A stretch of DNA of 38,550 nt from Bacteroidetes bacterium UBA1947 (GTDB lineage: Bacteria; Bacteroidota; Bacteroidia; Chitinophagales; Chitinophagaceae): NCBI GenBank assembly GCA_002336915.1, contig DDET01000011.1, forward strand, positions 1 to 38,550, written 5' to 3'. Shown here in pieces: positions 1-6,846 of this stretch. Each line of letters starts with the position of its first letter. The stretch's first letter is position 1. The notes beneath the pieces are model-generated. The model made no database searches. It saw only the letters and a program-made list of their open reading frames with translations, and was not told the origin of the DNA. The position numbers and the translations under genes were made by a program.

Positions 1-2612
1 GACTTGGACATTTTTTCTACTTCTGCTCCGCAGATGTATTTGCCATTTTCTAAAACAAATTCAGCATCCGCATATTCAGGACGCCATTTTTTGAAAGCCT
101 CGATATCCAGTTCGAGGCCATCCACGATATTTACATCTACACGTACTTCGTCAACTTCGTCCTTATTTTTTAAACTTGCAGATACGAAGGTGTTAGTGCC
201 ATGCTTGCGATATGCAAAGCGTGTACTCCCCTGTATCATCCCCTGGTTCACCAATTTCTTAAAAGGTTCTTCAAAGGAAATATGACCAAGGTCGTAAAGG
301 GCTTTTGTCCACATGCGGCTGTAGAGCAGGTGGCCTACGGCGTGCTCTGTGCCTCCTATGTATATATCCACCTCGCGCCAGTAGTCTGTCGCTTTTTTGT
401 CGGCAAATGTTTCATCGTTGTGGGGGTCCATATAGCGGAGGAAATACCAGCTGCTGCCTGCATAGCCGGGCATAGTGTTGGTCTCGCGCTGGCCTGCGGG
501 AGTATTTACCCAATCCTGCAGGTTAGCCAATGGGCCTTGTCCTTCGGGGCCGGGCTTGTAGCTTTCTACATATGGTAATTCAACCGGCAGTTGTTGCAGT
601 TCGGGATTGTTATTGAATATTGTTTCGTCATTGCCATAAGCAATGCCATCTACATAGATGATCGGGAATGGCTCACCCCAATAGCGCTGACGGCTAAAGC
701 CTGCATCACGCAGGCGGTAGTTCACGCGCTTTTTACCTACACCTATTTTTACCAGTGCATCTATGGCAGCTTCAGTAGCCTGTGCTACATCCATTCCATT
801 CAAAAAATCGCTGTTTTCTATTTTGCCTGTTTTATCGCTATATGCATTTTCACCATTATACTTGTCGCCAAAGATATTGGTGATAGATATGTCGAAGTGC
901 TTTGCAAATGCATGGTCGCGGTCATCGCCACTGGGTACAGCCATTATAGCGCCTGTACCGTAGCCTGCCAGTACATACTCAGCTATCCAAACCGGTATTA
1001 GCTTCTTTGTAAAAGGATGAACAGCATATGCACCCGTGAAGGCACCGGTTACCTGCTTCACCTCGCTCATGCGCTCGCGCTCGCTGCGGCTTTTTACATA
1101 TTGCCTGTATTCGTCTACCGTTTGTTTTTGTTCTGCTGTAGTTATACTATCCACCAACTCATGCTCAGGCGCCAGAACCATAAAGTCAACACCGAAAATC
1201 GTGTCGGGGCGAGTGGTGAACACCGTGATTGCCTCACCCAAACCCTCTCCAAAGGAGAGGGCTTCACCGCTGATCTTTTCATTATCTTCATCTCGCGTTT
1301 CATCTACTTCGGAACTTAACGCAAGTTCCTTTTTTATCGTTTCAAGTACGCTTTTGATGTCGTTAATTACCTCATCATTTGTAAACCTGATTACTTTGAA
1401 GCCCTGTTCTTCCAGGTACATTGTTCTTTGAGCGTCTTCTTCTTTCTGTTGGTCATGAATCTTTCCGTCAACTTCTACTACTAATTTTTTAGGTAGACAT
1501 ATAAAGTCAGCAATGAATTTCCCGACGATATGCTGCCGCCTGAATTTTGCGCCAATTTGGTTGTTCCTAATGCGCTGCCAAAGTATGTTTTCCGATTCAG
1601 TAAGATTGTTTTTGAGCTCTTTTTGAAAAGACGCTATTGAGCTATAGGCTGTGGGGTCTGCTGTTTGCCACCCTTCTTGGCCGGTAAATTTTTCTTTTTC
1701 GGACGTAGCATCTCCCTCTCCTTTGGAGAGGGCCGGGGTGAGGCAAAAACGTATCTCAGCACCATTGCTTTTGCCTATCCAGTTGCGCTGCATTTCCTTC
1801 ATGGCATCGCTCCATTCCAGTTTGTCCAGGCTGCTCAGCAAACGGTCCGCATATTCTGTTATACGCAGGAACCACTGGCGCATCTGCTTGCGCTCTACTG
1901 GGTGACCTCCACGTTCTGATACACCATTCACTACCTCGTCATTGGCCAGTACTGTGCCCAATGCCTCGCACCACCATACCACGGCGTGGCCCAGGTAGGC
2001 AAGGCGATAGTTCATCAATGCATCGCGTTTTTCTTTTTCGCTAAAGCTATTCCATGCCGCAGCGTCAAAATGTAATTCGTCGTTGCCCGGTGCTGGGGTA
2101 TTGATATTACCCTCTTTTTCAAATATTGCAATGAGCGAGCTGATCGATTTCGCTTTATTCTCTTTTCTATCAAACCAGCTATGGAAGAGCTGCAGGAATA
2201 TCCATTGCGTCCATTTATAGTATCTAGGATCGCTGGTGCGCACTTCGCGGTCCCAGTCGTAACAGAAGCCTATATTATCCAGTTGCTCGCGGTAGCGGGC
2301 TATATTCTTTTCGGTAGTTACCGCGGGATGTTGTCCTGTTTCCAGTGCATATTGTTCAGCCGGCAGTCCAAATGCATCGTAACCCATGGGGTGCAATACA
2401 TTGTAACCGCTGAGGCGCTTGTAGCGTGCATATATATCGCTGGCAATATAGCCAAGGGGGTGCCCCACATGCAGGCCTGCCCCACTGGGGTAAGGGAACA
2501 TGTCGAGGATATAGAACTTAGGCTTGCCGGTATCATTGCTAACCTTATAGACATTATTTTCCTGCCAATACTTTTTCCAGTCTTTCTCTATTTTATTGAA
2601 ATTATATTCCAT
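1..2612 (-). CDS. leuS: Leucyl-tRNA synthetase, 3' end outside window, with in-frame DUF559 insertion
   Basis: Class Ia synthetase that charges tRNA-Leu in the cytoplasm. Reading the minus strand from the ATG at 2612 gives 870 uninterrupted codons to the window edge. The HIGH-type motif reads HVGH at residues 48-51 after PYPSGAGL, and the KMSK(S) motif falls at residues 867-870, exactly at the left border, so the anticodon-binding and C-terminal domains are missing from view. The CP1 editing domain is present, with the threonine-rich TVFTTRPDT segment and the conserved aspartate region DDRDHAF. Between GAEIRF and ITVFTTRPDT, where relatives have only a short loop, about 171 extra residues (roughly 290-461) encode a DUF559 endonuclease-like domain. 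A Bacteroidota-type extension also lies before KMSKS. A -7-like box (TACTTTTG on the minus strand, 2687-2680) lies about 70 bases upstream. Identification is secure; whether the insertion alters editing or folding is unknown. Confidence 0.96.
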   Translation of the reverse strand, partial: MEYNFNKIEKDWKKYWQENNVYKVSNDTGKPKFYILDMFPYPSGAGLHVGHPLGYIASDIYARYKRLSGYNVLHPMGYDAFGLPAEQYALETGQHPAVTTEKNIARYREQLDNIGFCYDWDREVRTSDPRYYKWTQWIFLQLFHSWFDRKENKAKSISSLIAIFEKEGNINTPAPGNDELHFDAAAWNSFSEKEKRDALMNYRLAYLGHAVVWWCEALGTVLANDEVVNGVSERGGHPVERKQMRQWFLRITEYADRLLSSLDKLEWSDAMKEMQRNWIGKSNGAEIRFCLTPALSKGEGDATSEKEKFTGQEGWQTADPTAYSSIASFQKELKNNLTESENILWQRIRNNQIGAKFRRQHIVGKFIADFICLPKKLVVEVDGKIHDQQKEEDAQRTMYLEEQGFKVIRFTNDEVINDIKSVLETIKKELALSSEVDETRDEDNEKISGEALSFGEGLGEAITVFTTRPDTIFGVDFMVLAPEHELVDSITTAEQKQTVDEYRQYVKSRSERERMSEVKQVTGAFTGAYAVHPFTKKLIPVWIAEYVLAGYGTGAIMAVPSGDDRDHAFAKHFDISITNIFGDKYNGENAYSDKTGKIENSDFLNGMDVAQATEAAIDALVKIGVGKKRVNYRLRDAGFSRQRYWGEPFPIIYVDGIAYGNDETIFNNNPELQQLPVELPYVESYKPGPEGQGPLANLQDWVNTPAGQRETNTMPGYAGSSWYFLRYMDPHNDETFADKKATDYWREVDIYIGGTEHAVGHLLYSRMWTKALYDLGHISFEEPFKKLVNQGMIQGSTRFAYRKHGTNTFVSASLKNKDEVDEVRVDVNIVDGLELDIEAFKKWRPEYADAEFVLENGKYICGAEVEKMSK
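1231..1262. repeat. Left terminal repeat of the leuS cassette
   Basis: GCCTCACCC followed by CCCTCTCC, a 3-base AAA loop and GGAGAGGG (hairpin 1243-1261, 8 perfect pairs). It is the inverse of the repeat at 1714-1744. On the leuS strand it encodes ALSFGEGLGEA, so the palindrome itself is translated. Confidence 0.9.
1714..1744. repeat. Right terminal repeat of the leuS cassette
   Basis: CCCTCTCC, TTT loop, GGAGAGGG (1714-1732), then CCGGGGTGAGGC. It matches the reverse complement of 1231-1261 apart from a few bases in the spacer. On the leuS strand it is read as CLTPALSKGEG, a peptide that recurs wherever this repeat family is translated. Confidence 0.9.
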
Positions 2613-2877
2613 TCTAATTCAAAATTCAAAAGCCAAAATTCAAAAGGCTTATTTCTATAGATGATAAATTTTAACGTGGCAAAAGTACAAAAAACCAGCC
2701 CTAAAAAATGTGGATATGTTTATTTGGAAACCCCTGGTCCCAAATCGTATATTGCATAGTACAGAAGCATTTTTTATATTATGAGAATGCTCGTGACGAA
2801 GTTCTTTGAAATAAAGTGAAGGGAAGCCATTGAAAAGCGGATTCCATAGATTCTGTAGTATTCTTTGGCAGGTATGC

Positions 2878-2930
2878 ATAGTCAATATGAAGTCAATGCA
2901 TAGTCAATGTATAGTCATTACGTAGTCAAT
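2878..2930. repeat. GTCAAT iteron-like repeats with about 11-base period
   Basis: GTCAAT/GTCATT occurs at 2881, 2892, 2902, 2914 and 2925, mostly as ATAGTCAATG. The spacing of 10-12 bases is about one helical turn. Two more copies (3066, 3077) occur in the second half of the tandem duplication. Function unknown: a protein-binding array or simple-sequence drift are both possible. Confidence 0.75.
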
Positions 2931-3165
2931 GAGGGTGGATGAATAAGATGCTTGTTTCCTGTTTTAGGTAATGAAGATGCCAAAACTAGGATGCGCCAAC
3001 TGGAAATTATTAAGCAATGACCGGAAATTACAGGAAGTAATTGTTCTGTGTTAGGTAGAAACATAGTCATTGTGTAGTCAATGATGGTAAATGAAGAAAC
3101 GTACATTATTCCTCTTTTGGGTAATTAAGATACCCAAAAAGGAAATAACAGGAAATAATTATTCC
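2911..3165 (+). repeat. Diverged tandem duplication, copies at 2911-3048 and 3063-3165
   Basis: Both copies run ATAGTCATT, GTAGTCAATGA, GGTAAT(G/T)AAGAT, CCAAAA, then GGAAAT(T/A)AC followed by AGGAA(G/A)TAAT. The offset is 152 bases at the start and 118 near the end, so copy A carries roughly 34 extra bases around 2990-3020. The second copy contains the GGAAATAAC motif family that recurs at 29170-29350. Confidence 0.7.
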
Positions 3166-3246
3166 TTTTAATATGGTAGGCCTGCAAAGGCTTTCATCCA
3201 AAATGGCCTTCTAAAAGAGGAAATAACTATCCAACAGGAAATAACC
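3104..3246 (+). repeat. Dispersed intergenic repeat, copy B
   Basis: Contains CATTAT-CTCTTTTGGGT, GGAAATAAC at 3141, 3219 and 3238 (with GGAAATAAT at 3151), and TTAATATGG followed by CTGC and CTTTCA-CC at 3168-3199. The same landmarks occur in the same order on the opposite strand at 29350-29170. It lies between genes and has no coding frame. Confidence 0.7.
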
Positions 3247-3269
3247 CCCGCATATCGTATTTTCACGCC

Positions 3270-4400
3270 ATGCTTAGTTACTGGGAACAACAAAGTTTTA
3301 CGCAATATGACCATATAGTGGTAGGCTCGGGTATTGTGGGGCTGAGTACGGCTATTGAACTGAAAGAGCGGTTCCCCGCTGCGAAAGTGCTGGTATTGGA
3401 AAGGGGACTGCTACCTACGGGTGCCAGTACGCGGAATGCGGGCTTTGCCTGCATGGGTAGCGTAACTGAACTGCTGGACGACCTGGAGCATATTAGCGAG
3501 ACCGAGGTGCTGGAACTTTTTGAAGCGCGCAAGCTGGGACTGGAACGACTGAGGAGCAGGCTGGGCGACAGTCGCATTGGCTATGCTACCAACGGCAGCT
3601 ATGAACTGGTAAGTGAAGAGGAAACGGGTGCTCTTGATAAAATTGAATACCTCAATAATTTACTAAAGCCTGTGACAGGGCAAGCAGCATTTAAATTGGC
3701 CAACGAAAAAATAGGTGAGTTTGGATTTTCTTCATCTTATACTAAGGCACTAATACAAAATACCTGTGAAGGAGAGCTGCATTCCGGTATGATGATGCGG
3801 GCGCTGCTGGATATGGTGCTGCAGCATGGGATAGAAATAAAAACGGGCGCAGATGTTGTGAGTTTTGAAGAGGATAGTGATGGTGTAAGTATTGGCCTGC
3901 ATGACGCTTGCCGGAATGATGTGCTGCCACTGAGAGCGTCAAGTATTTGTATTTGTACCAATGCATTTGCCGACCAACTGTTGCCCGGTATTGATGTGAG
4001 ACCGGGGCGCGGACAGGTGCTTATTACAGAGCCAATTGAGGGTTTGAAATTCAAAGGTGTTTACCATTTTGATAAGGGCTATTATTATTTCCGCGAGATA
4101 GATGGAAGGGTGCTTTTGGGCGGTGGACGTAATCTTGATTTTGAAGGCGAGACCAGTACGAACATGATCATTAATGAACAAATTCAAAAGGTGCTAACAC
4201 AGAAGCTGGATGAGATCATACTGCCTGGAACTGAGTACACTATATCACAACGCTGGAGTGGCATAATGGCTTTTGGCGGCAGTAAGCAGCCGATAGTGAA
4301 GGCCTTTTCCGATAGGGTGTTTGGGGCCTTCAGGATGGGAGGAATGGGGGTGGCGCTTGGGAGCAAAGTAGCTGAACAATTAGTCAGCAAAATCCCGTAG
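3270..4400 (+). CDS. FAD-dependent oxidoreductase, DAO family
   Basis: Probable flavoprotein oxidase/dehydrogenase acting on an amine or amino-acid C-N bond; the substrate cannot be read from sequence. The N-terminus holds the dinucleotide-binding motif VVGSGIVGLSTA (GxGxxG at residues 19-24), an acidic end to the second strand (VLERG), and STRNAGFAC, the glycine-rich contact typical of the DAO (glycine/D-amino-acid oxidase) fold. The C-terminus ends GGMGVALGSKVAEQLV, the second FAD contact of that family. Its 376 residues are normal for single-domain members. No signal peptide, so cytosolic. Its last 21 bases overlap the convergent maf gene. Family assignment is firm, specific function open. 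Confidence 0.88.
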   Translation: MLSYWEQQSFTQYDHIVVGSGIVGLSTAIELKERFPAAKVLVLERGLLPTGASTRNAGFACMGSVTELLDDLEHISETEVLELFEARKLGLERLRSRLGDSRIGYATNGSYELVSEEETGALDKIEYLNNLLKPVTGQAAFKLANEKIGEFGFSSSYTKALIQNTCEGELHSGMMMRALLDMVLQHGIEIKTGADVVSFEEDSDGVSIGLHDACRNDVLPLRASSICICTNAFADQLLPGIDVRPGRGQVLITEPIEGLKFKGVYHFDKGYYYFREIDGRVLLGGGRNLDFEGETSTNMIINEQIQKVLTQKLDEIILPGTEYTISQRWSGIMAFGGSKQPIVKAFSDRVFGAFRMGGMGVALGSKVAEQLVSKIP

Positions 4401-4943
4401 ACGGGGGACAACCTCGCCGATGGGTAATCCCATCACGTTGTAATAATCGCCATTTATTTTTTCGATGCCTATCATGCCTATCCATTCCTGTATGGCGTAG
4501 GAGCCGGCCTTGTCGAAGGGCTTATAGTTGGCTACGTAGTGCTTTATCTGCTCATCGGTAAGGGGGCGGAAGTAGACCTCGGTTGTTACGGAGAAGGCTA
4601 TTTGTTTTGTTCCTTTTTGCATGCAAACGCCTGTTACTACCTGGTGCATGCGGCCTGCGAGTTGCTGCAGCATTTTTATTGCGTCTTCGGCATCGGTTGG
4701 TTTGCCGAGGATGTGATGGTCGAGCAGTACAACTGTATCTGCGGCGATGATGAGCGCATCGGGATGCATGTGCTCGATGGCTGAGGCTTTCTTTTTTGCA
4801 AGAAACTCCGGCACCAATTCGCCGGACATGCCGGGTGGGTTTGTTTCGTCGACATCGGCTATCACTATTTCAAATTCAAGCTCGGCAGCTTCCATAAGCT
4901 GCTTGCGGCGTGGCGACTGGGATGCGAGTATTATTTTATGCAT
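4380..4943 (-). CDS. maf: Maf family nucleoside triphosphate pyrophosphatase
   Basis: Cytosolic house-cleaning enzyme of the Maf/HAM1-like superfamily that hydrolyses non-canonical or pyrimidine NTPs to NMP and pyrophosphate. The signature begins LASQSPRRKQL (residues 6-16), followed by the E-x-KA region (AKKKASAIE), AADTVV with its metal-binding aspartate, and LGKPTDAEDA. Its 187 residues are full length for the family. The start overlaps the end of the upstream prenyltransferase gene by 8 bases, so the two are probably co-translated, and the 3' end overlaps the convergent oxidoreductase. Which Maf subtype (dTTP/UTP or m7GTP preferring) it is was not resolved. Confidence 0.93.
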   Translation of the reverse strand: MHKIILASQSPRRKQLMEAAELEFEIVIADVDETNPPGMSGELVPEFLAKKKASAIEHMHPDALIIAADTVVLLDHHILGKPTDAEDAIKMLQQLAGRMHQVVTGVCMQKGTKQIAFSVTTEVYFRPLTDEQIKHYVANYKPFDKAGSYAIQEWIGMIGIEKINGDYYNVMGLPIGEVVPRLRDFAD

Positions 4944-5886
4944 GCGACTGAAAGTAATAAATGATGAGCGAGCCTACGCCCAATACCATAATGATCTTGA
5001 GCCAGCGGCTGGCAAGATGGTAATGTACGGTTGTGGCTTTGCGTTGTAAATAAAATATCCAAATAGTAATCGGGATGGCCAGGGCGAAAAGACTATAGAG
5101 GCCCATAAACCACCAGCGTGCTTCGCAGAGTTTGTATGCGGCAATTAGTAAGGGTATGATGGCTGCGACGCCTAATAGCTGCGTGAGCTGTACGGAACGT
5201 TTGAGTCCCCACTTGATGGGCATGGTAACGCAGCCCTGTTCGGCATCGCCTTTAAAGTCTTCCATGTCCTTTACGATCTCGCGCATCCAGGTGAGGGTGA
5301 AGGCGAAGTAGGCATAGACACCCAGCACCCATACAGGGTTGACAAATTTTTTGCCTGATACGTAGAGGAAATAATGTTTGTCGAGGTAATAGTGCATGGC
5401 GGGCTCGTAGAGTATGAGCATGGCAATGGTGAGGGCGGTGAGTATGGCAACGATGACATTGCCACTTACGAACTGTCGTTTAAAATCGGTAGAGTAGAAC
5501 CAAAGCAGCAGGGTGCAGCTAAGCTGGAGCAATAGCCATTCGTAATGCCCGGCCTGCCGGGCCACATAGCCAGCTAACAGCAGGGCTATAATATTGAGTA
5601 ATGTATGCGCGATAATGGCTTTACGACGGGGGATTTGCGTCTCCAATACTACTTTACCCGGACGGTTGATGGCATCTATCTTGATGTCGAAGTAGTCATT
5701 AATGATATATCCGGCCGCGGCAATGAGTACGGTGGACAGGGAGAGCAGAATAAAATTCCGGAAGCTGAGGAGATAGGGTATGTTTTCAAAATGTTGTGAG
5801 GGTACTATAACGCAGGCCCAGGCCAATAGCTGGGTAAGGAAAATGATCAGGAGGTTGGGCCATCTTATGAGCCGGAGCCATGCCAT
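4936..5886 (-). CDS. UbiA-type prenyltransferase, geranylgeranylglycerol-phosphate geranylgeranyltransferase-like
   Basis: Integral membrane prenyltransferase with about eight or nine hydrophobic segments over 316 residues. It carries both aspartate-rich motifs of the UbiA family: NDYFDIKIDAINRPGK near residues 63-78 and REIVKDMEDFKGDAEQG near 202-218, which bind the Mg-diphosphate of the prenyl donor. The sequence style matches Bacteroidota proteins annotated as digeranylgeranylglyceryl phosphate synthases, homologues of the archaeal lipid enzyme. The natural acceptor in bacteria is less certain, and a quinone or other lipid cannot be excluded. It is first in a two-gene operon with maf (8-base overlap). 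Confidence 0.85.
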   Translation of the reverse strand: MAWLRLIRWPNLLIIFLTQLLAWACVIVPSQHFENIPYLLSFRNFILLSLSTVLIAAAGYIINDYFDIKIDAINRPGKVVLETQIPRRKAIIAHTLLNIIALLLAGYVARQAGHYEWLLLQLSCTLLLWFYSTDFKRQFVSGNVIVAILTALTIAMLILYEPAMHYYLDKHYFLYVSGKKFVNPVWVLGVYAYFAFTLTWMREIVKDMEDFKGDAEQGCVTMPIKWGLKRSVQLTQLLGVAAIIPLLIAAYKLCEARWWFMGLYSLFALAIPITIWIFYLQRKATTVHYHLASRWLKIIMVLGVGSLIIYYFQSHA

Positions 5887-5956
5887 TAAAGAAGCTGCAT
5901 TTAGGCTGCAAAATATAACAATTGCCTGATGGTTTAGTTGAGCTGCAATTATGTAT

Positions 5957-5972
5957 TTTTAAGCGCTTAAAA
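5957..5972. promoter_or_regulatory. 16-base perfect palindrome upstream of purine nucleoside phosphorylase
   Basis: TTTTAAGCGCTTAAAA, four bases before the first possible start codon of the downstream gene. A candidate operator or an mRNA hairpin over the initiation region; no regulator is suggested by the sequence. Confidence 0.5.
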
Positions 5973-5976
5973 TTGA

Positions 5977-6798
5977 ATGATGAGTTTATACGATAAGATA
6001 CAGGAGACAGCAGCTTTTATAAAAGGAAAAATAAAAGATACACCAACGATAGGGATCATACTAGGCAGCGGCCTTGGCGGACTGGTAGATAAAGTAGAAG
6101 ATGCGATATCATTTCCATATAAGGACATACCCAATTTCCCATTAGCCACGGTGCAAGGACATGCAGGCAAGCTGATATTGGGCAAGATGGGTGGCAAGCA
6201 GGTGGTGATGCTGGCGGGGAGATTTCATTATTATGAGGGCTACGATATGCAGCAAGTGACCTTCCCCGTACGGGTGATGAAGGCACTGGGTGTGGAAACA
6301 CTTATTGTCTCGAACGCGGCGGGATGCATGAACGTGAACTACAAGGTGGGTGATATCATGCTGATACAGGATCATATTAACCTGTTCCCGGGGCACCCCT
6401 TGCGGGGACCTAATGATGAACGGCTGGGAGTGCGCTTTGTGGATATGAGCGAGCCTTATGCCCCGGAGCTAAGGAAACTAGCCCATGATGTGGCGGGTGA
6501 GCAGGGCCTGCAGTTGCGGGAAGGCGTATATGTGGGCTTACAAGGACCTACATTTGAAACAAGGCATGAATACCATATGCTGCATGTGATAGGCGGCGAT
6601 GCTGTGGGCATGAGCACGGTGCCGGAGGTAATAGTGGCCCGCCATGGCGATATGAAGGTATTTGCCGCCAGCGTGATAACAGATATGGGCATACGCGATG
6701 AACTGAACACGATAACGCATGAGGAAGTGCTGGCAGCAGCTAATGCAGCTGCCCCCAGGCTGGCAGCGCTGGTGGCTGAAATGGTGGGCAGGATGTAA
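5977..6798 (+). CDS. Purine-nucleoside phosphorylase, trimeric (PNP/MTAP) family
   Basis: Phosphorolysis of purine (deoxy)nucleosides to base and (deoxy)ribose-1-phosphate, in cytosolic salvage. Family landmarks are in order: IGIILGSGLGGL (phosphate loop), VQGHAGKL, GRFHYYEGY, SNAAGCMN, GPTFETRHEY and VGMSTVPE. Its 273 residues are typical of the trimeric class. The base-recognition position that is Asn in mammalian PNP (SxITN) is Asp236 here (SVITDMG), as in adenine-accepting members such as MTAP, so the substrate range should not be assumed to be hypoxanthine/guanine only. The gene starts ATG-ATG; either could be used. It follows a 90-base divergent gap with the prenyltransferase. Confidence 0.94.
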   Translation: MMSLYDKIQETAAFIKGKIKDTPTIGIILGSGLGGLVDKVEDAISFPYKDIPNFPLATVQGHAGKLILGKMGGKQVVMLAGRFHYYEGYDMQQVTFPVRVMKALGVETLIVSNAAGCMNVNYKVGDIMLIQDHINLFPGHPLRGPNDERLGVRFVDMSEPYAPELRKLAHDVAGEQGLQLREGVYVGLQGPTFETRHEYHMLHVIGGDAVGMSTVPEVIVARHGDMKVFAASVITDMGIRDELNTITHEEVLAAANAAAPRLAALVAEMVGRM

Positions 6799-6820
6799 AG
6801 GGCATTGCCATGAAATAAGT

Positions 6821-6828
6821 TAACTTTG
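6821..6828 (+). promoter_or_regulatory. Candidate Bacteroidota -7 box TAACTTTG upstream of porin
   Basis: Matches TAnnTTTG exactly. It overlaps a TTG codon at 6826, which argues that translation starts downstream at 6847. No TTG is found at the best -33 spacing, so the call is moderate. Confidence 0.5.
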
Positions 6829-6846
6829 CCCGCAAAACCTGAAAAA

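Larger units (their letters stand above)
1231..1744 (-). mobile_element. In-frame DUF559 endonuclease cassette inside leuS with palindromic inverted termini
   Basis: The 514-base segment is bounded by matching inverted ends, GCCTCACCC plus a CCCTCTCC/GGAGAGGG hairpin on the left and its inverse on the right. In the leuS frame it encodes linker sequence and then a complete DUF559 (Vsr-like, PD-(D/E)XK superfamily) domain: RRQH, then IADFIC with D369, then VVEVDG with E380 and D382, then H386, and a final VIRF strand with NDEV. There is no stop codon across the segment. The only methionine lies late in the domain, so no independent start is apparent and the domain seems to be made only as part of LeuRS. 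DUF559 proteins flanked by such repeats are known from many genomes; that this one is mobile is inferred from the termini and the insertion position. No clear target duplication was seen. Confidence 0.8.
2613..3269. other. 657-base intergenic block made largely of degenerate repeats
   Basis: No convincing gene: the short minus-strand frames here have atypical composition and lie over repeats. The block holds an AATTCAAAA direct repeat just upstream of leuS (2616-2648), a -7-like box for leuS (2680-2687), GTCAAT repeats (2878-2930), a diverged tandem duplication (2911-3048 and 3063-3165) and GGAAATAAC motifs up to 3246. The downstream FAD oxidoreductase presumably has its promoter here, but I could not pick one. 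Confidence 0.7.

Noticed and set aside
1231..1744. Intein within LeuRS
   Set aside because: No N-terminal Cys/Ser splice block, no C-terminal His-Asn before a nucleophile, and the ends are palindromic DNA repeats rather than splice motifs.
4..2660. Many plus-strand open frames across the left 2.6 kb
   Set aside because: They are antisense shadows of leuS, whose minus-strand frame is continuous and carries the synthetase motifs.
2878..2930. CRISPR array
   Set aside because: The repeats are only 6-10 bases at 11-base spacing, with no spacers and no cas genes.
2655..3106. Two minus-strand frames of 62-76 residues
   Set aside because: They lie over the repeat arrays, have no family resemblance and unlikely composition.
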